A DNA stretch of 64,000 bases from CAZWKQ01 sp964634005. Its GTDB lineage: Bacteria; Bacteroidota; Bacteroidia; Bacteroidales; JACABE01. Each line of letters opens with the position of its first letter. Within the stretch, counting starts at the first letter, position 1. The notes under the pieces are model-generated. The model did not search any database. It saw only the letters and a program-made list of their open reading frames with translations, and was not told the DNA's origin. A program made the translations under genes and the position numbers. This document shows, in pieces, positions 9,103-17,299 of this stretch. Where the stretch lies: positions 372,001 to 436,000 of the forward strand of contig CAZWKQ010000001.1 in NCBI GenBank assembly GCA_964634005.1, in the 5' to 3' direction.

Positions 9103-10071
9103 ATGGTAAAAATCGGAAATATAGAATTACCCGACCTATCAATATGGTTAGCCCCGATGGAAGATGTTACCGATCCGCCTTTCAGGTTGATTTGTAAGCG
9201 ATTTGGTGCAGATGTTGTAATTTCTGAATTTATATCATCAGAGGGTTTAATAAGAGATGCCAAAAAAAGTACCGTTAAACTCGATTTCGACCCCAACGAA
9301 AGACCCTTTGGTATTCAGATTTTTGGGCATGAAATAACTTCGATGTGCAGGGCAGCAGAAGTAGCATCATCTGCTAATCCCGATTTTATTGATATTAACT
9401 GGGGGTGTCCTGTTAAAAAAGTTGCCAATAAAGGAGCCGGAGCAGGTATATTGAGCGATATCCCCAAAATGATTAAAATTACAGAAGCCGTTGTTAAATC
9501 TACAAATCTTCCCGTTACGGTTAAAACTCGTTTAGGTATTGATGAAAAAAACAATCCGATAATAGAAATCGCCGAAAGGCTTCAGGATATTGGAATACAG
9601 GCCATAACGATACACGGCAGGACTAAAGTTCAACTGTACAAAGGCGAAGCTGATTGGACATTAATAGGTGAAGTAAAAAATAATCCGAGAATTAAAATTC
9701 CAGTAATTGGAAACGGGGATATTTCAAATGCTTTAGTTGCAAAAGATAAACTAAAATACGGTATTGACGGTTTAATGATAGGAAGAGCAAGTATTGGTAA
9801 TCCATGGATATTCAGTGAAGTAAAAAACTATTTATTTGAAAATAAACTTAATACACCTCCTACTATTCAGGAAAGAGTAGAAATTTGTAAAGAACATCTT
9901 ATTAAAAGCATTAATTGGAAAGGCGAAAAATTGGGCATACTCGAAATGAGAAAGCATTATTCGGGATACTTTAAAGGTATTCCCGATTTTAAACACTATA
10001 GAATAAAACTTGTTACAAGCAACGATTATAAAGAAATTATTGATACCCTTGAAGAGGTTAATCAAATTTAA
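9103..10071 (+). CDS. dusB: tRNA-dihydrouridine synthase (DusB-like)
   Basis: 322 residues, full length. FMN enzyme reducing specific uridines in the tRNA D-loop. Features are LAPMEDVTDPPFR at the start of the TIM barrel, DINWGCPVKKVANKGAGAG holding the catalytic Cys, TVKTRLGID, TIHGRTKVQLYKGEADW (substrate/FMN site) and IPVIGNGDISNA with GIDGLMIGRAS (FMN phosphate binding). The C-terminal helical tRNA-binding domain is present. The 3' end overlaps recJ on the other strand by 14 nt. Confidence 0.94.
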   Translation: MVKIGNIELPDLSIWLAPMEDVTDPPFRLICKRFGADVVISEFISSEGLIRDAKKSTVKLDFDPNERPFGIQIFGHEITSMCRAAEVASSANPDFIDINWGCPVKKVANKGAGAGILSDIPKMIKITEAVVKSTNLPVTVKTRLGIDEKNNPIIEIAERLQDIGIQAITIHGRTKVQLYKGEADWTLIGEVKNNPRIKIPVIGNGDISNALVAKDKLKYGIDGLMIGRASIGNPWIFSEVKNYLFENKLNTPPTIQERVEICKEHLIKSINWKGEKLGILEMRKHYSGYFKGIPDFKHYRIKLVTSNDYKEIIDTLEEVNQI

Positions 10072-11797
10072 TATCTTTTACATTAAGCTGTAAAGTCGTT
10101 TTGCCGTTCCACTCATTTTCCTCAATATGATAACATATAGAAAAAGGCAAACCCTTTTGTATAAAAGGCAAATATTCACCTAATTGGAATGCTATACCAG
10201 AAATAGGGAAACTGCTTGAATCGTGACTAATTATCGATAATTTCAAATGATTAGTACCAACAACTTTTGAATAACCAGCATCTTTTACATTGTCAGTTTG
10301 AAATATAGGTGACATATTTCCAGGCCCAAAAGGAGCAAATTGTTTTAGAATATTATGAAATTTGCTGTTAATATCGCTTAAATTAATGCAGTCGTCGATT
10401 TCAATTTCAGGTATCATCATATCTTCGGTGAGAGTAGAGCTAACGACTTCTTCGAATTTTTTCCTGAAAGCGTCCAAATTTTCCGGTTTCAGTGACAAAC
10501 CTGCAGCATACTTATGACCTCCGAAATGTTCAAGTAAATCGCTGCAAGCTTCTATCGCATCATAAATATCAAAATCCTTGATACTTCTTGCTGAACCTGT
10601 TATTAAACCATTAGAATGAGTCAATACTATTGTAGGTCTGTAAAATTCTTCGGTTAGTCTCGATGCAACAATACCAATAACTCCTTTATGCCATTCGGGG
10701 TTATAAACTACGGTACTTTTGCTGCTTAGCAGTTGTTCATTGTTTCTTATATACTCTATTGCCTGTTGAGTAGTACAAGTGTCGTGGTTTTTTCTTTCAA
10801 TATTGTTATTATTTATTTGTTCGGCAATAAAAAAAGCATCCTGATAATTGTCGCAAATAAGCAATTCGACAGATTTTTTCCCTGTTTCCATTCTGCCGGC
10901 AGCATTAATTCGCGGTCCAACAAGAAAAACAAGGTCGTTTATCGTAAGTTGCCGTTTGAAATAGTAATCTGCAGGAGTATCGCTTCTGTGAACATTACTG
11001 AATTTAAGTATAGCTTCTATACCGGGTCGCGGTTTCGAGTTTAACTGCTTCAACCCGTAAAAAGCCAACACTCTATTTTCTCCCGTAATCGGGACAATAT
11101 CTGCAGCTATACTTATTGCAACAAGGTCAATAAATTTTTCTACCTCCTCAAAGTGAATATTATTAACAACAGCATAGGCTTGAATAAGTTTAAATCCTAT
11201 GCCGCATCCCGAAAGTTCGGTATAAGGATATGTAGAATCGTTTCTTTTAGGATTTAATATGGCAATAGCCTCAGGCATTTCGTTTCCCGGACGGTGATGG
11301 TCTCCAATGATAAAATCAATCCCTTTTGAATTAGCATATTTTATTTGCTCTGTTGCTTTTATTCCGCAATCTAAGGCAATAACCAGCTTAAAATTGTTTT
11401 CCTTCGCAAAATCTATGCTTTTGAATGAAATTCCATAACCTTCGTTATACCTGTCGGGAATATAAAAATCAATATTTTCATAAAATTCTCTAAAAAACGA
11501 ATATACTAATGCAACGGCACTTGTCCCGTCAACATCATAATCACCATAAATAAGAATTTTTTCATTCCCTAAGATAGCTTTCTTGATTCTCTCAACTGCT
11601 TTATCCATATCATTCATCAAAAAAGGATCGTGCAGATGTGTTAGTTTTGGTCTGAAAAAATCCTGTGCTTCCTTGAAATTGTTAATATTTCGTTGAGCTA
11701 ACAAATTTGCTAATGGAAAAGATATTTTAAGCTCTTCCTGCAATCTTTTGATTACTTCGGCATCCCCTTTTTTCTTTAAAACCCACCTCTTTTCCAT
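10058..11797 (-). CDS. recJ: Single-stranded-DNA-specific exonuclease RecJ
   Basis: 579 residues, typical length. 5'-3' ssDNA exonuclease of recombination and mismatch repair. DHH-family motifs are YGDYDVDGTSA (motif I), ALDCGIKA (motif II), IGDHHRPGNEMP (DHH motif III) and GCGIGFKLI. In the second domain, GPRINAAGRM, EWHKGVIGIVASRL and HFGGHKYAAGLSL (DHHA1 domain) are present, then an OB-fold domain to the C-terminus. The start at 11797 is an ATG followed by MEKRWVLKKKGD, matching family N-termini. It is convergent with dusB. Confidence 0.96.
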   Translation of the reverse strand: MEKRWVLKKKGDAEVIKRLQEELKISFPLANLLAQRNINNFKEAQDFFRPKLTHLHDPFLMNDMDKAVERIKKAILGNEKILIYGDYDVDGTSAVALVYSFFREFYENIDFYIPDRYNEGYGISFKSIDFAKENNFKLVIALDCGIKATEQIKYANSKGIDFIIGDHHRPGNEMPEAIAILNPKRNDSTYPYTELSGCGIGFKLIQAYAVVNNIHFEEVEKFIDLVAISIAADIVPITGENRVLAFYGLKQLNSKPRPGIEAILKFSNVHRSDTPADYYFKRQLTINDLVFLVGPRINAAGRMETGKKSVELLICDNYQDAFFIAEQINNNNIERKNHDTCTTQQAIEYIRNNEQLLSSKSTVVYNPEWHKGVIGIVASRLTEEFYRPTIVLTHSNGLITGSARSIKDFDIYDAIEACSDLLEHFGGHKYAAGLSLKPENLDAFRKKFEEVVSSTLTEDMMIPEIEIDDCINLSDINSKFHNILKQFAPFGPGNMSPIFQTDNVKDAGYSKVVGTNHLKLSIISHDSSSFPISGIAFQLGEYLPFIQKGLPFSICYHIEENEWNGKTTLQLNVKDIKFD

Positions 11798-11908
11798 TTA
11801 CTCTAATTTATAATTTACTACCCGTTTGCTTTTACATTGAATATCAATATGCAAGCCATAATAATGACTTTTAATGGCAGTTAGAAATCAATTTTTAATT
11901 TGAAAACG

Positions 11909-11916
11909 CAAATTTA
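11909..11916 (-). promoter_or_regulatory. Possible promoter -7 box TAAATTTG for recJ
   Basis: Exact TAnnTTTG on the minus strand, but 112 nt from the recJ start, so the leader would be longer than usual here. Weak support. Confidence 0.35.
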
Positions 11917-11996
11917 ATAAAAAAAGGAGGATTTTTTTAATTATTAAAAATATTATTGGAATAATAATTTTATTTATTTATAAATCTGTTTTTCAG

Positions 11997-12959
11997 CTAT
12001 TTAATGTTTATTTTTTCATTTAACCCATTTAAACGAATAATATCGAGTTCTTCCGGTAAGAAAAGTTTGGCTTTGTATAAATTAAAAAATTCATCACTTA
12101 CACTTTGATTAAAAATCATTATATCATCAGAATTTATTGTAATTTTTACACCATTGTCAAACAAAATTCTTGCAGGGTGAGTTTCAAGACTTTTAACCCT
12201 TTTAAGCTTTAAATTACTTGTAGGGCAAATATTTAGCTGAATTTTATTTTCCATAAGCCACTTCATCACTTCGGTAGATTCGGAGGCTGAAATCCCGTGC
12301 TGTACTTCGTCTAATTCGAGAGTTTCAACAGTATATCTTACAGATTCGGCATCTCCGAATTCACCCGAATGACATTTCAGCTTCATTCTGTTTTTCTTGG
12401 CTAATTTGAATATTTTTTTGTACTCTTTTGCATCCCTGAATAACTCATCTCCATAAATATCAATTGATTTGAAATAGCTACTTTCAATACATGGAACAAC
12501 GTATTTCTCGGCTTCAGATATTTCTAAATTCCTGCTAATACCTATTTCGGGATTAAACCTGACATTAACCGTCGAATTCTTGTATATTTGGTCAATTACA
12601 CCGATAAATTTTTCGATATCAAAAGAATATAAACTTAAAAACATAGCATCAATGCTCATTTCAAGTTTTGTTATACCGTCTTCTTCAGCCTGAAGAAATG
12701 CCAGCATTAATGCTTTTTGGAAACCATCCTCGGTAAGAATTATGTTTCTTAAATTATCAATGATATATTTGTTCATTTCACTTATATCATTCATAAATTC
12801 GGGAGGCGGAGGTAATGAAACCTGCATTTCACGGCAAAACGACGAAAACCTGCTCGCCAAAAGAGCATGAGAATGCAAATCGGATTTGGGAATTTTCTTT
12901 AATAGATCGGTTTTATTAAAAACAAGAGCATTAATAAAACCCTGCGAATCACCATTCAT
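11997..12959 (-). CDS. Adenosine deaminase-like metal-dependent hydrolase
   Basis: 320 residues. The zinc-dependent purine deaminase fold is indicated by SDLHSHA (His29, His31), KCHSGEFGD (His197, Glu200), VQHGIS (His221), LNICPTSNL and INSDDIMIFN (Asp278, Asp279), which is the full metal and catalytic set of the ADA family in order. The usual HAGE motif reads HSGE and the first motif lacks the common HLDG. The enzyme is therefore probably an active deaminase, but the substrate (adenosine, adenine or another aminopurine) is uncertain. It overlaps the upstream DUF4468 gene by 11 nt, so the two are probably translated from one mRNA. Confidence 0.85.
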   Translation of the reverse strand: MNGDSQGFINALVFNKTDLLKKIPKSDLHSHALLASRFSSFCREMQVSLPPPPEFMNDISEMNKYIIDNLRNIILTEDGFQKALMLAFLQAEEDGITKLEMSIDAMFLSLYSFDIEKFIGVIDQIYKNSTVNVRFNPEIGISRNLEISEAEKYVVPCIESSYFKSIDIYGDELFRDAKEYKKIFKLAKKNRMKLKCHSGEFGDAESVRYTVETLELDEVQHGISASESTEVMKWLMENKIQLNICPTSNLKLKRVKSLETHPARILFDNGVKITINSDDIMIFNQSVSDEFFNLYKAKLFLPEELDIIRLNGLNEKINIK

Positions 12960-13497
12960 CTTTAATTATTTTCTTTGCCGGCATAGCAGCTTTAAGCGAT
13001 TCTATCAGTTTACGTATATGATTATCAATTATTCTGAGGTAATCATCCCAAAGTGGAGAATAACCAGGATTTTTGGGGTCTAACCAATTTTCTACCGCAT
13101 ACCTCGATTTATCCTTTAAATAAAAATTGGTAAACTTATACCTGTATTTGTTGTCTTTAAACTGCAAAATAAATGTATATTCAACCAAGCCGGTTTTAAT
13201 TGTATTTCCGTCTTTATCAATGTAATACATCTGAATTCGATGCTGCCCTTCAATTTCGCCATTAACAGCATCGCGAATTCTGGTTACCTCAGCGGGATTT
13301 TTATAATTGGCATTTATCCATTCAATTCCTCTTTTATACAATTCATCTTTGGTACCGGTTTCGTTCACTACTCCTATATATGTTATTAGTTTTGTATTTG
13401 TATCAACCGGTATTCTTGCTCTCAAAGTATCCTGAGAAAACAATTTAACTGAATTAAAAGCTATCGATATTAATATTAAACAAACAATTTTCTTCAT
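12949..13497 (-). CDS. DUF4468 domain exported protein
   Basis: 182 residues from the ATG at 13497 (MKKIVCLILISIAF...), chosen because it gives a clean signal peptide ending near LFSQ; the frame continues upstream to 13551 over the promoter. The mature part matches the DUF4468 (TBP-like fold) family of Bacteroidota: YKRGIEWINANYKNPAEV, VEYTFILQFKDNKYRYKF and YLRIIDNHIRKLIESLK. Function is unknown; family members are periplasmic or cell-surface proteins. Its stop overlaps the deaminase-like gene downstream. Confidence 0.8.
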   Translation of the reverse strand: MKKIVCLILISIAFNSVKLFSQDTLRARIPVDTNTKLITYIGVVNETGTKDELYKRGIEWINANYKNPAEVTRIRDAVNGEIEGQHRIQMYYIDKDGNTIKTGLVEYTFILQFKDNKYRYKFTNFYLKDKSRYAVENWLDPKNPGYSPLWDDYLRIIDNHIRKLIESLKAAMPAKKIIKDEW

Positions 13498-13519
13498 TTT
13501 TAAATTATTTTTTAATTCA

Positions 13520-13527
13520 CAAAAATA
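13520..13527 (-). promoter_or_regulatory. Promoter -7 box TATTTTTG for the DUF4468-deaminase unit
   Basis: Exact TAnnTTTG on the minus strand, 22 nt before the ATG at 13497. Confidence 0.5.
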
Positions 13528-13708
13528 CAAATTTTCATTATCAAATATCATGCAAATAGGTAATAAACTTTGATAGATTTTTCATTTTAAAGCTTGATTT
13601 TTCGAAAATTACAAAAAAGGATAATTTTTCAAAAGATGATTTTGAATTAAAAAAGCTTAATAATCAGGTATATTTTAAAACATATTGAATTTGTCGTTTA
13701 AATTTATT

Positions 13709-13716
13709 TACTTTTG
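13709..13716 (+). promoter_or_regulatory. Promoter -7 box TACTTTTG for the CPBP protease gene
   Basis: Exact TAnnTTTG, 33 nt before the ATG at 13750. The rest of the 252-nt divergent spacer upstream is AT-rich and shows no other feature. Confidence 0.5.
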
Positions 13717-13749
13717 TCGGTAGTTTGTTCAATTTATCTTTAATAATTT

Positions 13750-14703
13750 ATGTTTAAAAGAACTTTATTCCTGAAGAATCTCAGCGTTCCCGTTCAAATA
13801 ATGATGCTGTTGATGTTCATCATTATATCGGGTTTTATTATAAGTATAATCGGGATTTTAATTACAATCCCTTTCGGGGGAAATAATCTTTTGACTAATG
13901 GAAAAGAATTTGATATTTTATCGAATATTAATCTTTCAAAGTTTTTGCAGATAGTAAATCATTTGGGGCTTTTTCTTATACCTTCCCTCCTTTTTGTATA
14001 TTTTTTGAGCCGAAATCCCAAAGGATATTTAAAACTGGATAAAAAACCGCATATATTTTCGCTTGTTGCCGGATTACTTATAATGATTATATCAATGCCT
14101 TTTATTAATTGGCTATTATCATTAAATCAGTCTTTTCACTTACCCGAATCGATGTCGGGAATAGAAAATTGGATGAGGGTTTCAGAAGAAAGAGCAGCTT
14201 ATTTAACTGATGTTTTCCTAAATGTGAATACTATTGGCGGATTATTGCTTAATATATTAATGATTGCAGTGATACCGGCTATTGGAGAAGAAATTCTTTT
14301 CAGAGGTATTTTAATGAAATTGTTAAAAAATTGGCTTGGAAATATTCATATTGCAATAATTATTTCGGCTATTGTTTTTAGTGCAGCTCATTTGCAATTT
14401 TTCGGTTTTTTGCCAAGAGTTGTTCTTGGATTGATTTTAGGATATCTTTTCTACATAACCCGAAATTTGTGGATTGCCATTGCAGCTCATTTTGTAAACA
14501 ATGCCTTTGCAGTAATGGTAGCTTTTTTAAATATTAAATATAAGTTGTCTTCAGATATTGAAAAATTCGGGAGCAATAATGACGATTATCCTGTAATAAT
14601 TTTTAGCTTATTGCTGACTATAGTTATTATTTTTAGTATAAACCAAAGAGAAAGAAAGTTTAAAGCCATAAGCTTTAGAAAAACAAAGGAGGAAGAATTT
14701 TAA
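13750..14703 (+). CDS. CPBP family intramembrane glutamic endopeptidase
   Basis: 317 residues with about eight membrane segments. The CPBP/Rce1 (Abi) motifs are AIGEEILFRGILMKLL (EExxxR, catalytic Glu pair), SAAHLQFFGFLPRVVLGLILGY (second motif, His) and LWIAIAAHFVNNAFAV (HxxxN). Relatives process prenylated proteins in eukaryotes and bacteriocin or signalling peptides in bacteria; no partner peptide gene is seen beside it. The stop codon lies inside a perfect hairpin that serves as terminator for the convergent exbD operon. Confidence 0.88.
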   Translation: MFKRTLFLKNLSVPVQIMMLLMFIIISGFIISIIGILITIPFGGNNLLTNGKEFDILSNINLSKFLQIVNHLGLFLIPSLLFVYFLSRNPKGYLKLDKKPHIFSLVAGLLIMIISMPFINWLLSLNQSFHLPESMSGIENWMRVSEERAAYLTDVFLNVNTIGGLLLNILMIAVIPAIGEEILFRGILMKLLKNWLGNIHIAIIISAIVFSAAHLQFFGFLPRVVLGLILGYLFYITRNLWIAIAAHFVNNAFAVMVAFLNIKYKLSSDIEKFGSNNDDYPVIIFSLLLTIVIIFSINQRERKFKAISFRKTKEEEF

Positions 14704-14715
14704 ATTCTTCCTCCT
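14687..14715 (-). terminator. Rho-independent terminator of the exbB-exbD operon, overlapping the CPBP stop codon
   Basis: A perfect 14-bp stem (arms 14687-14700 and 14702-14715, one-base loop) is followed on the minus strand by TTGTTTTT. On the plus strand there is no T-run, so it acts mainly on the exb operon. The left arm encodes the last codons of the convergent CPBP gene and the stop lies at the hairpin tip. Confidence 0.75.
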
Positions 14716-14743
14716 CAGAATATATTATTCGAAAAAATCTATT

Positions 14744-15214
14744 TTATTCTTCCGATTTTTTAGCTTTACGTGTAGAATAGTTTATTTTGAAAGCAGAAAC
14801 CTGTCTGAGTTCTTGTTTAATATCGGTAATGATACCCATCTTAGTTTCACCGTCAACTTTCAAAGATGTTGTTAGTAATGGTCTGTCGGCTTCGTTTCTT
14901 GCAGCTTTTTCTTTTTCTATAAATTCGCGAATATCGGAAACATTAGCATATTGATCGTTAAGCTGAATGCGAGGTTCAGTACCATAAATTTGTGGTTTGG
15001 TAGGTGGACCTACATAAATGAAACTAACCAATGATTTTTTTTCAAGTTTTTGAACTTCGGTGGCTTGAGGAGCTTTAATTTTTACATATAAAGTGCTTTC
15101 CCTCATTGTTGTAATAACCATAAAGAAGAATAAAAACATGAAAATAATATCAGACATCGAACCGGTGTTAATGCCCGGAACACTATTACTTCCTTTCTTT
15201 TTAAAACGTGCCAT
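14744..15214 (-). CDS. exbD: ExbD/TolR family biopolymer transport protein (second copy)
   Basis: 156 residues. A short cytoplasmic tail, one membrane helix (about 20-40) with the conserved proton-path Asp22 (SMSDIIFMFLFFFM), then a periplasmic domain. ExbD works with the ExbB/TolQ channel to feed proton-motive force to TonB-dependent outer-membrane transport. The start codon overlaps the stop of the preceding exbD by one base (TAATG), with an AGGAGG Shine-Dalgarno inside the upstream gene. It is the last gene of the operon. No TonB gene is in the window. Confidence 0.88.
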   Translation of the reverse strand: MARFKKKGSNSVPGINTGSMSDIIFMFLFFFMVITTMRESTLYVKIKAPQATEVQKLEKKSLVSFIYVGPPTKPQIYGTEPRIQLNDQYANVSDIREFIEKEKAARNEADRPLLTTSLKVDGETKMGIITDIKQELRQVSAFKINYSTRKAKKSEE

Positions 15215-15789
15215 TATTTTTTCCCTCCTACATCTTTAGGTTCAGCTTCAGAAATACTAACAGGAATTGCTTTTTGTATAGCTTCACGTTTTTGTTCCTC
15301 TTTTAAATCATCGAATTTTTTTCCGAATTTTTCTTTCGACAATTTATCACGAAGTTCATTAACAGCAGCAGTTAGCTCGTTCTGAACCTGAATATACATA
15401 TTATAAGAAGTACCTCTATCGTTTTGAAGTGAAATAACTCCTTTTGATACCTCAACATTACCTAAAAGATCAATATATTTTACTGTTTTTTCGGGAAGGC
15501 TTTCAGAATTGTAAGGATTAGCAAGAAATTCCTTGGCTTTATCCTTAAGAGTTCTTATATCTCCCGGTTCACCATTGACTAAAAGCTGGTCGTTAGCATT
15601 AACAAGTACAGTAAAAATATTACGTTTTTTTATCTCAGGCGGCTTCTGGGTAGGATCGGGTGGCGGAGGTAATCTTCTTGTTATACCCATATCCGTATCT
15701 ATCGAAGATGTTAGAAGGAAAAAGGTAAGCAACAAGAATGAAATATCTGCCATTGACCCTGAATTTATTTCCGGAATTTTCTTTGCCAT
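15214..15789 (-). CDS. exbD: ExbD/TolR family biopolymer transport protein (first copy)
   Basis: 191 residues. The same layout as its neighbour: N-terminal tail, a single helix with the conserved Asp15 (SMADISFLLLTFFLL), a proline-rich segment (LPPPPDPTQKPP) that would span part of the periplasm, then a periplasmic domain with a charged C-terminus. Two dissimilar ExbD proteins behind one ExbB is the usual arrangement in Bacteroidota. It starts 9 nt after the small membrane-protein gene. Confidence 0.88.
   Translation of the reverse strand: MAKKIPEINSGSMADISFLLLTFFLLTSSIDTDMGITRRLPPPPDPTQKPPEIKKRNIFTVLVNANDQLLVNGEPGDIRTLKDKAKEFLANPYNSESLPEKTVKYIDLLGNVEVSKGVISLQNDRGTSYNMYIQVQNELTAAVNELRDKLSKEKFGKKFDDLKEEQKREAIQKAIPVSISEAEPKDVGGKK
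15224..15229 (-). promoter_or_regulatory. Shine-Dalgarno AGGAGG coupling the two exbD genes
   Basis: AGGAGG on the minus strand, 9 nt before the ATG at 15214 and inside the 3' end of the first exbD. Strong Shine-Dalgarno sites are rare in this window, so it probably supports reinitiation at the TAATG overlap. Confidence 0.5.
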
Positions 15790-15798
15790 AAGTATTCT

Positions 15799-16134
15799 TT
15801 ATTTAATCATTTTAGATATTGCCGCATATGCAGCTGTAAGAATAACTAAAATAAACATAACATAAGTCAAAATCAAACCACTTCCGATAAGTTTCGATAA
15901 TCCATAATCAGTACCTGTTTTCTCAAAAACAACCTGACTAACATCGGTTGAAGAAGACATTAGGTACGATATTATAAATACAACGATTAAACCTATAACG
16001 CCGAATAAAGTTGATTTGGACTTTTTTATATTAACTAAAAGGAATTTTATTGAAAACCCAACTAACGTCAGCAGTGCAATCCCTAATAGCGAATATGTTA
16101 CTATTAATCCAATATTAATAAATACATTTTCCAT
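15799..16134 (-). CDS. Small membrane protein of the exb operon
   Basis: 111 residues, three predicted membrane helices (about 8-33, 42-60 and 82-108), no recognised domain. It sits between exbB and the exbD pair with 9-15-nt gaps, so it is certainly in the operon. A similarly placed short membrane protein is common in Bacteroidota exb operons; a role in assembling or modulating the ExbB-ExbD motor is inference from position only. Confidence 0.75.
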   Translation of the reverse strand: MENVFINIGLIVTYSLLGIALLTLVGFSIKFLLVNIKKSKSTLFGVIGLIVVFIISYLMSSSTDVSQVVFEKTGTDYGLSKLIGSGLILTYVMFILVILTAAYAAISKMIK

Positions 16135-16149
16135 AGTTAGTTGATGTTT

Positions 16150-16989
16150 TTATTTTTTATGTAAATGTTTTACAATAATATCCATGAAAGAAATACTTGC
16201 ATCTTCCATAGTGTTAACAATACCTTCAATTTTATTAACCAGGTAGTTGAAGAAAATTTGTAAAATAATAGCTACGATAAGACCGAAAACGGTTGTTAAA
16301 AGAGCTACCTTCATACCACCTGCAACAACTGTTGGAGAAATGTCACCGGCTTGTTCAATTGAGTCAAAAGCTTGAACCATCCCTACAACTGTACCCAAGA
16401 ACCCAAGCATAGGTGCTAAAGCTATAAATAAGCCTATCCATGATAAGTTTCTCTCCAAACGTGCCATTTGAACTCCACCGTAAGATACGATAGATTTTTC
16501 GATAATTTCTAAACCTTCGTCAAATCTGTCGAGACCTTGATAGAATATGCTGGCAACAGGACCACGAGTATTTTTGCACAATTCTTTTGCAGCATTAACA
16601 CCTCCGTTATTTAAAGCATTTTCAACTCCATTAAGAAGTTTTTCGGTATTAGTAGTTGCAAGATTTAAGTAAATAATTCTCTCAACAACTAAAGCTAACC
16701 CTAATATCAACACTAAAAGAATAGGAGTCATCCAGCCTGCACCCCCTTGAATGAACTTTTCTTTCAAAACTTGGTGAAACGACTTTCCTTCATCAACATT
16801 AGCCGTAAGAGCTGTTGTATCAGCACTTGGTTGTACTTCTGATACAGCACTATCTTGTGTAGCTTTTGCTGAAGTATCAGAAACTTTTTCAGTTTTGGTA
16901 TCGGCTTTTTGTGCCTGTGCATATAGTGCCTGAGTGGCAACAAATGTTAGCATTCCTGCAATTGTAAATAAAGCAATTAATTTTTTCAT
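16150..16989 (-). CDS. exbB: MotA/TolQ/ExbB proton channel family protein
   Basis: 279 residues. Signal-like N-terminus (1-25, ending LYAQAQ), a Ser/Thr/Ala-rich periplasmic linker (about 26-75), then the ExbB core with three helices. The conserved ExbB/TolQ block is LAPMLGFLGTVVGMVQAF, followed by a helix ending in the pore region VAGGMKVALLTTVFGLIVAI. It forms the pentameric proton channel energising TonB-dependent transporters with the two ExbD proteins downstream. tRNA-Ser lies 76 nt upstream on the same strand, and I see no TAnnTTTG box between them, so read-through from the tRNA transcript is possible. Confidence 0.9.
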   Translation of the reverse strand: MKKLIALFTIAGMLTFVATQALYAQAQKADTKTEKVSDTSAKATQDSAVSEVQPSADTTALTANVDEGKSFHQVLKEKFIQGGAGWMTPILLVLILGLALVVERIIYLNLATTNTEKLLNGVENALNNGGVNAAKELCKNTRGPVASIFYQGLDRFDEGLEIIEKSIVSYGGVQMARLERNLSWIGLFIALAPMLGFLGTVVGMVQAFDSIEQAGDISPTVVAGGMKVALLTTVFGLIVAIILQIFFNYLVNKIEGIVNTMEDASISFMDIIVKHLHKK

Positions 16990-17065
16990 GGTTAATTTTT
17001 AATTGATTTTTGTTTTATTTTATTGTTAATTAATAATTTATTGAATTCTACATTATTTAATAAGC

Positions 17066-17158
17066 TGGCGGAGAGGGTGGGATTCGAACCCACGATTCCG
17101 TTCCACACGGAATACACACTTTCCAGGCGTGCGCCTTCGACCACTCGGCCACCTATCC
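17066..17158 (-). tRNA. tRNA-Ser (anticodon GGA), CCA encoded
   Basis: Class II tRNA of 93 nt including a genomically encoded CCA (17066-17068). The anticodon arm is CACGC / CTGGAAA / GTGTG with anticodon GGA; the long variable arm has a 7-bp stem (ATTCCGT/ACGGAAT); the T arm is GTGGG-TTCGAAT-CCCAC. The acceptor stem has one mismatch (T-C at pair 4:69). Confidence 0.95.
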
Positions 17159-17299
17159 AAAAAACCATTTATTCTAATACAGTTTTCAATTATTTTTTTG
17201 ACCGCTAAATTACAAAAAAAATAGATTGATATTAAAAAAGTTTTTTTTAAATTTATCAAATAGCGTTTTTTTTCTGTTTTTATTGTGCTTGTTTTAAAA

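Noticed and set aside
17023..17259. Short open frames on both strands over tRNA-Ser
   Set aside because: They are translations of the tRNA gene (for example the AERVGFEPT string that often appears from tRNA sequence) and have no coding support.
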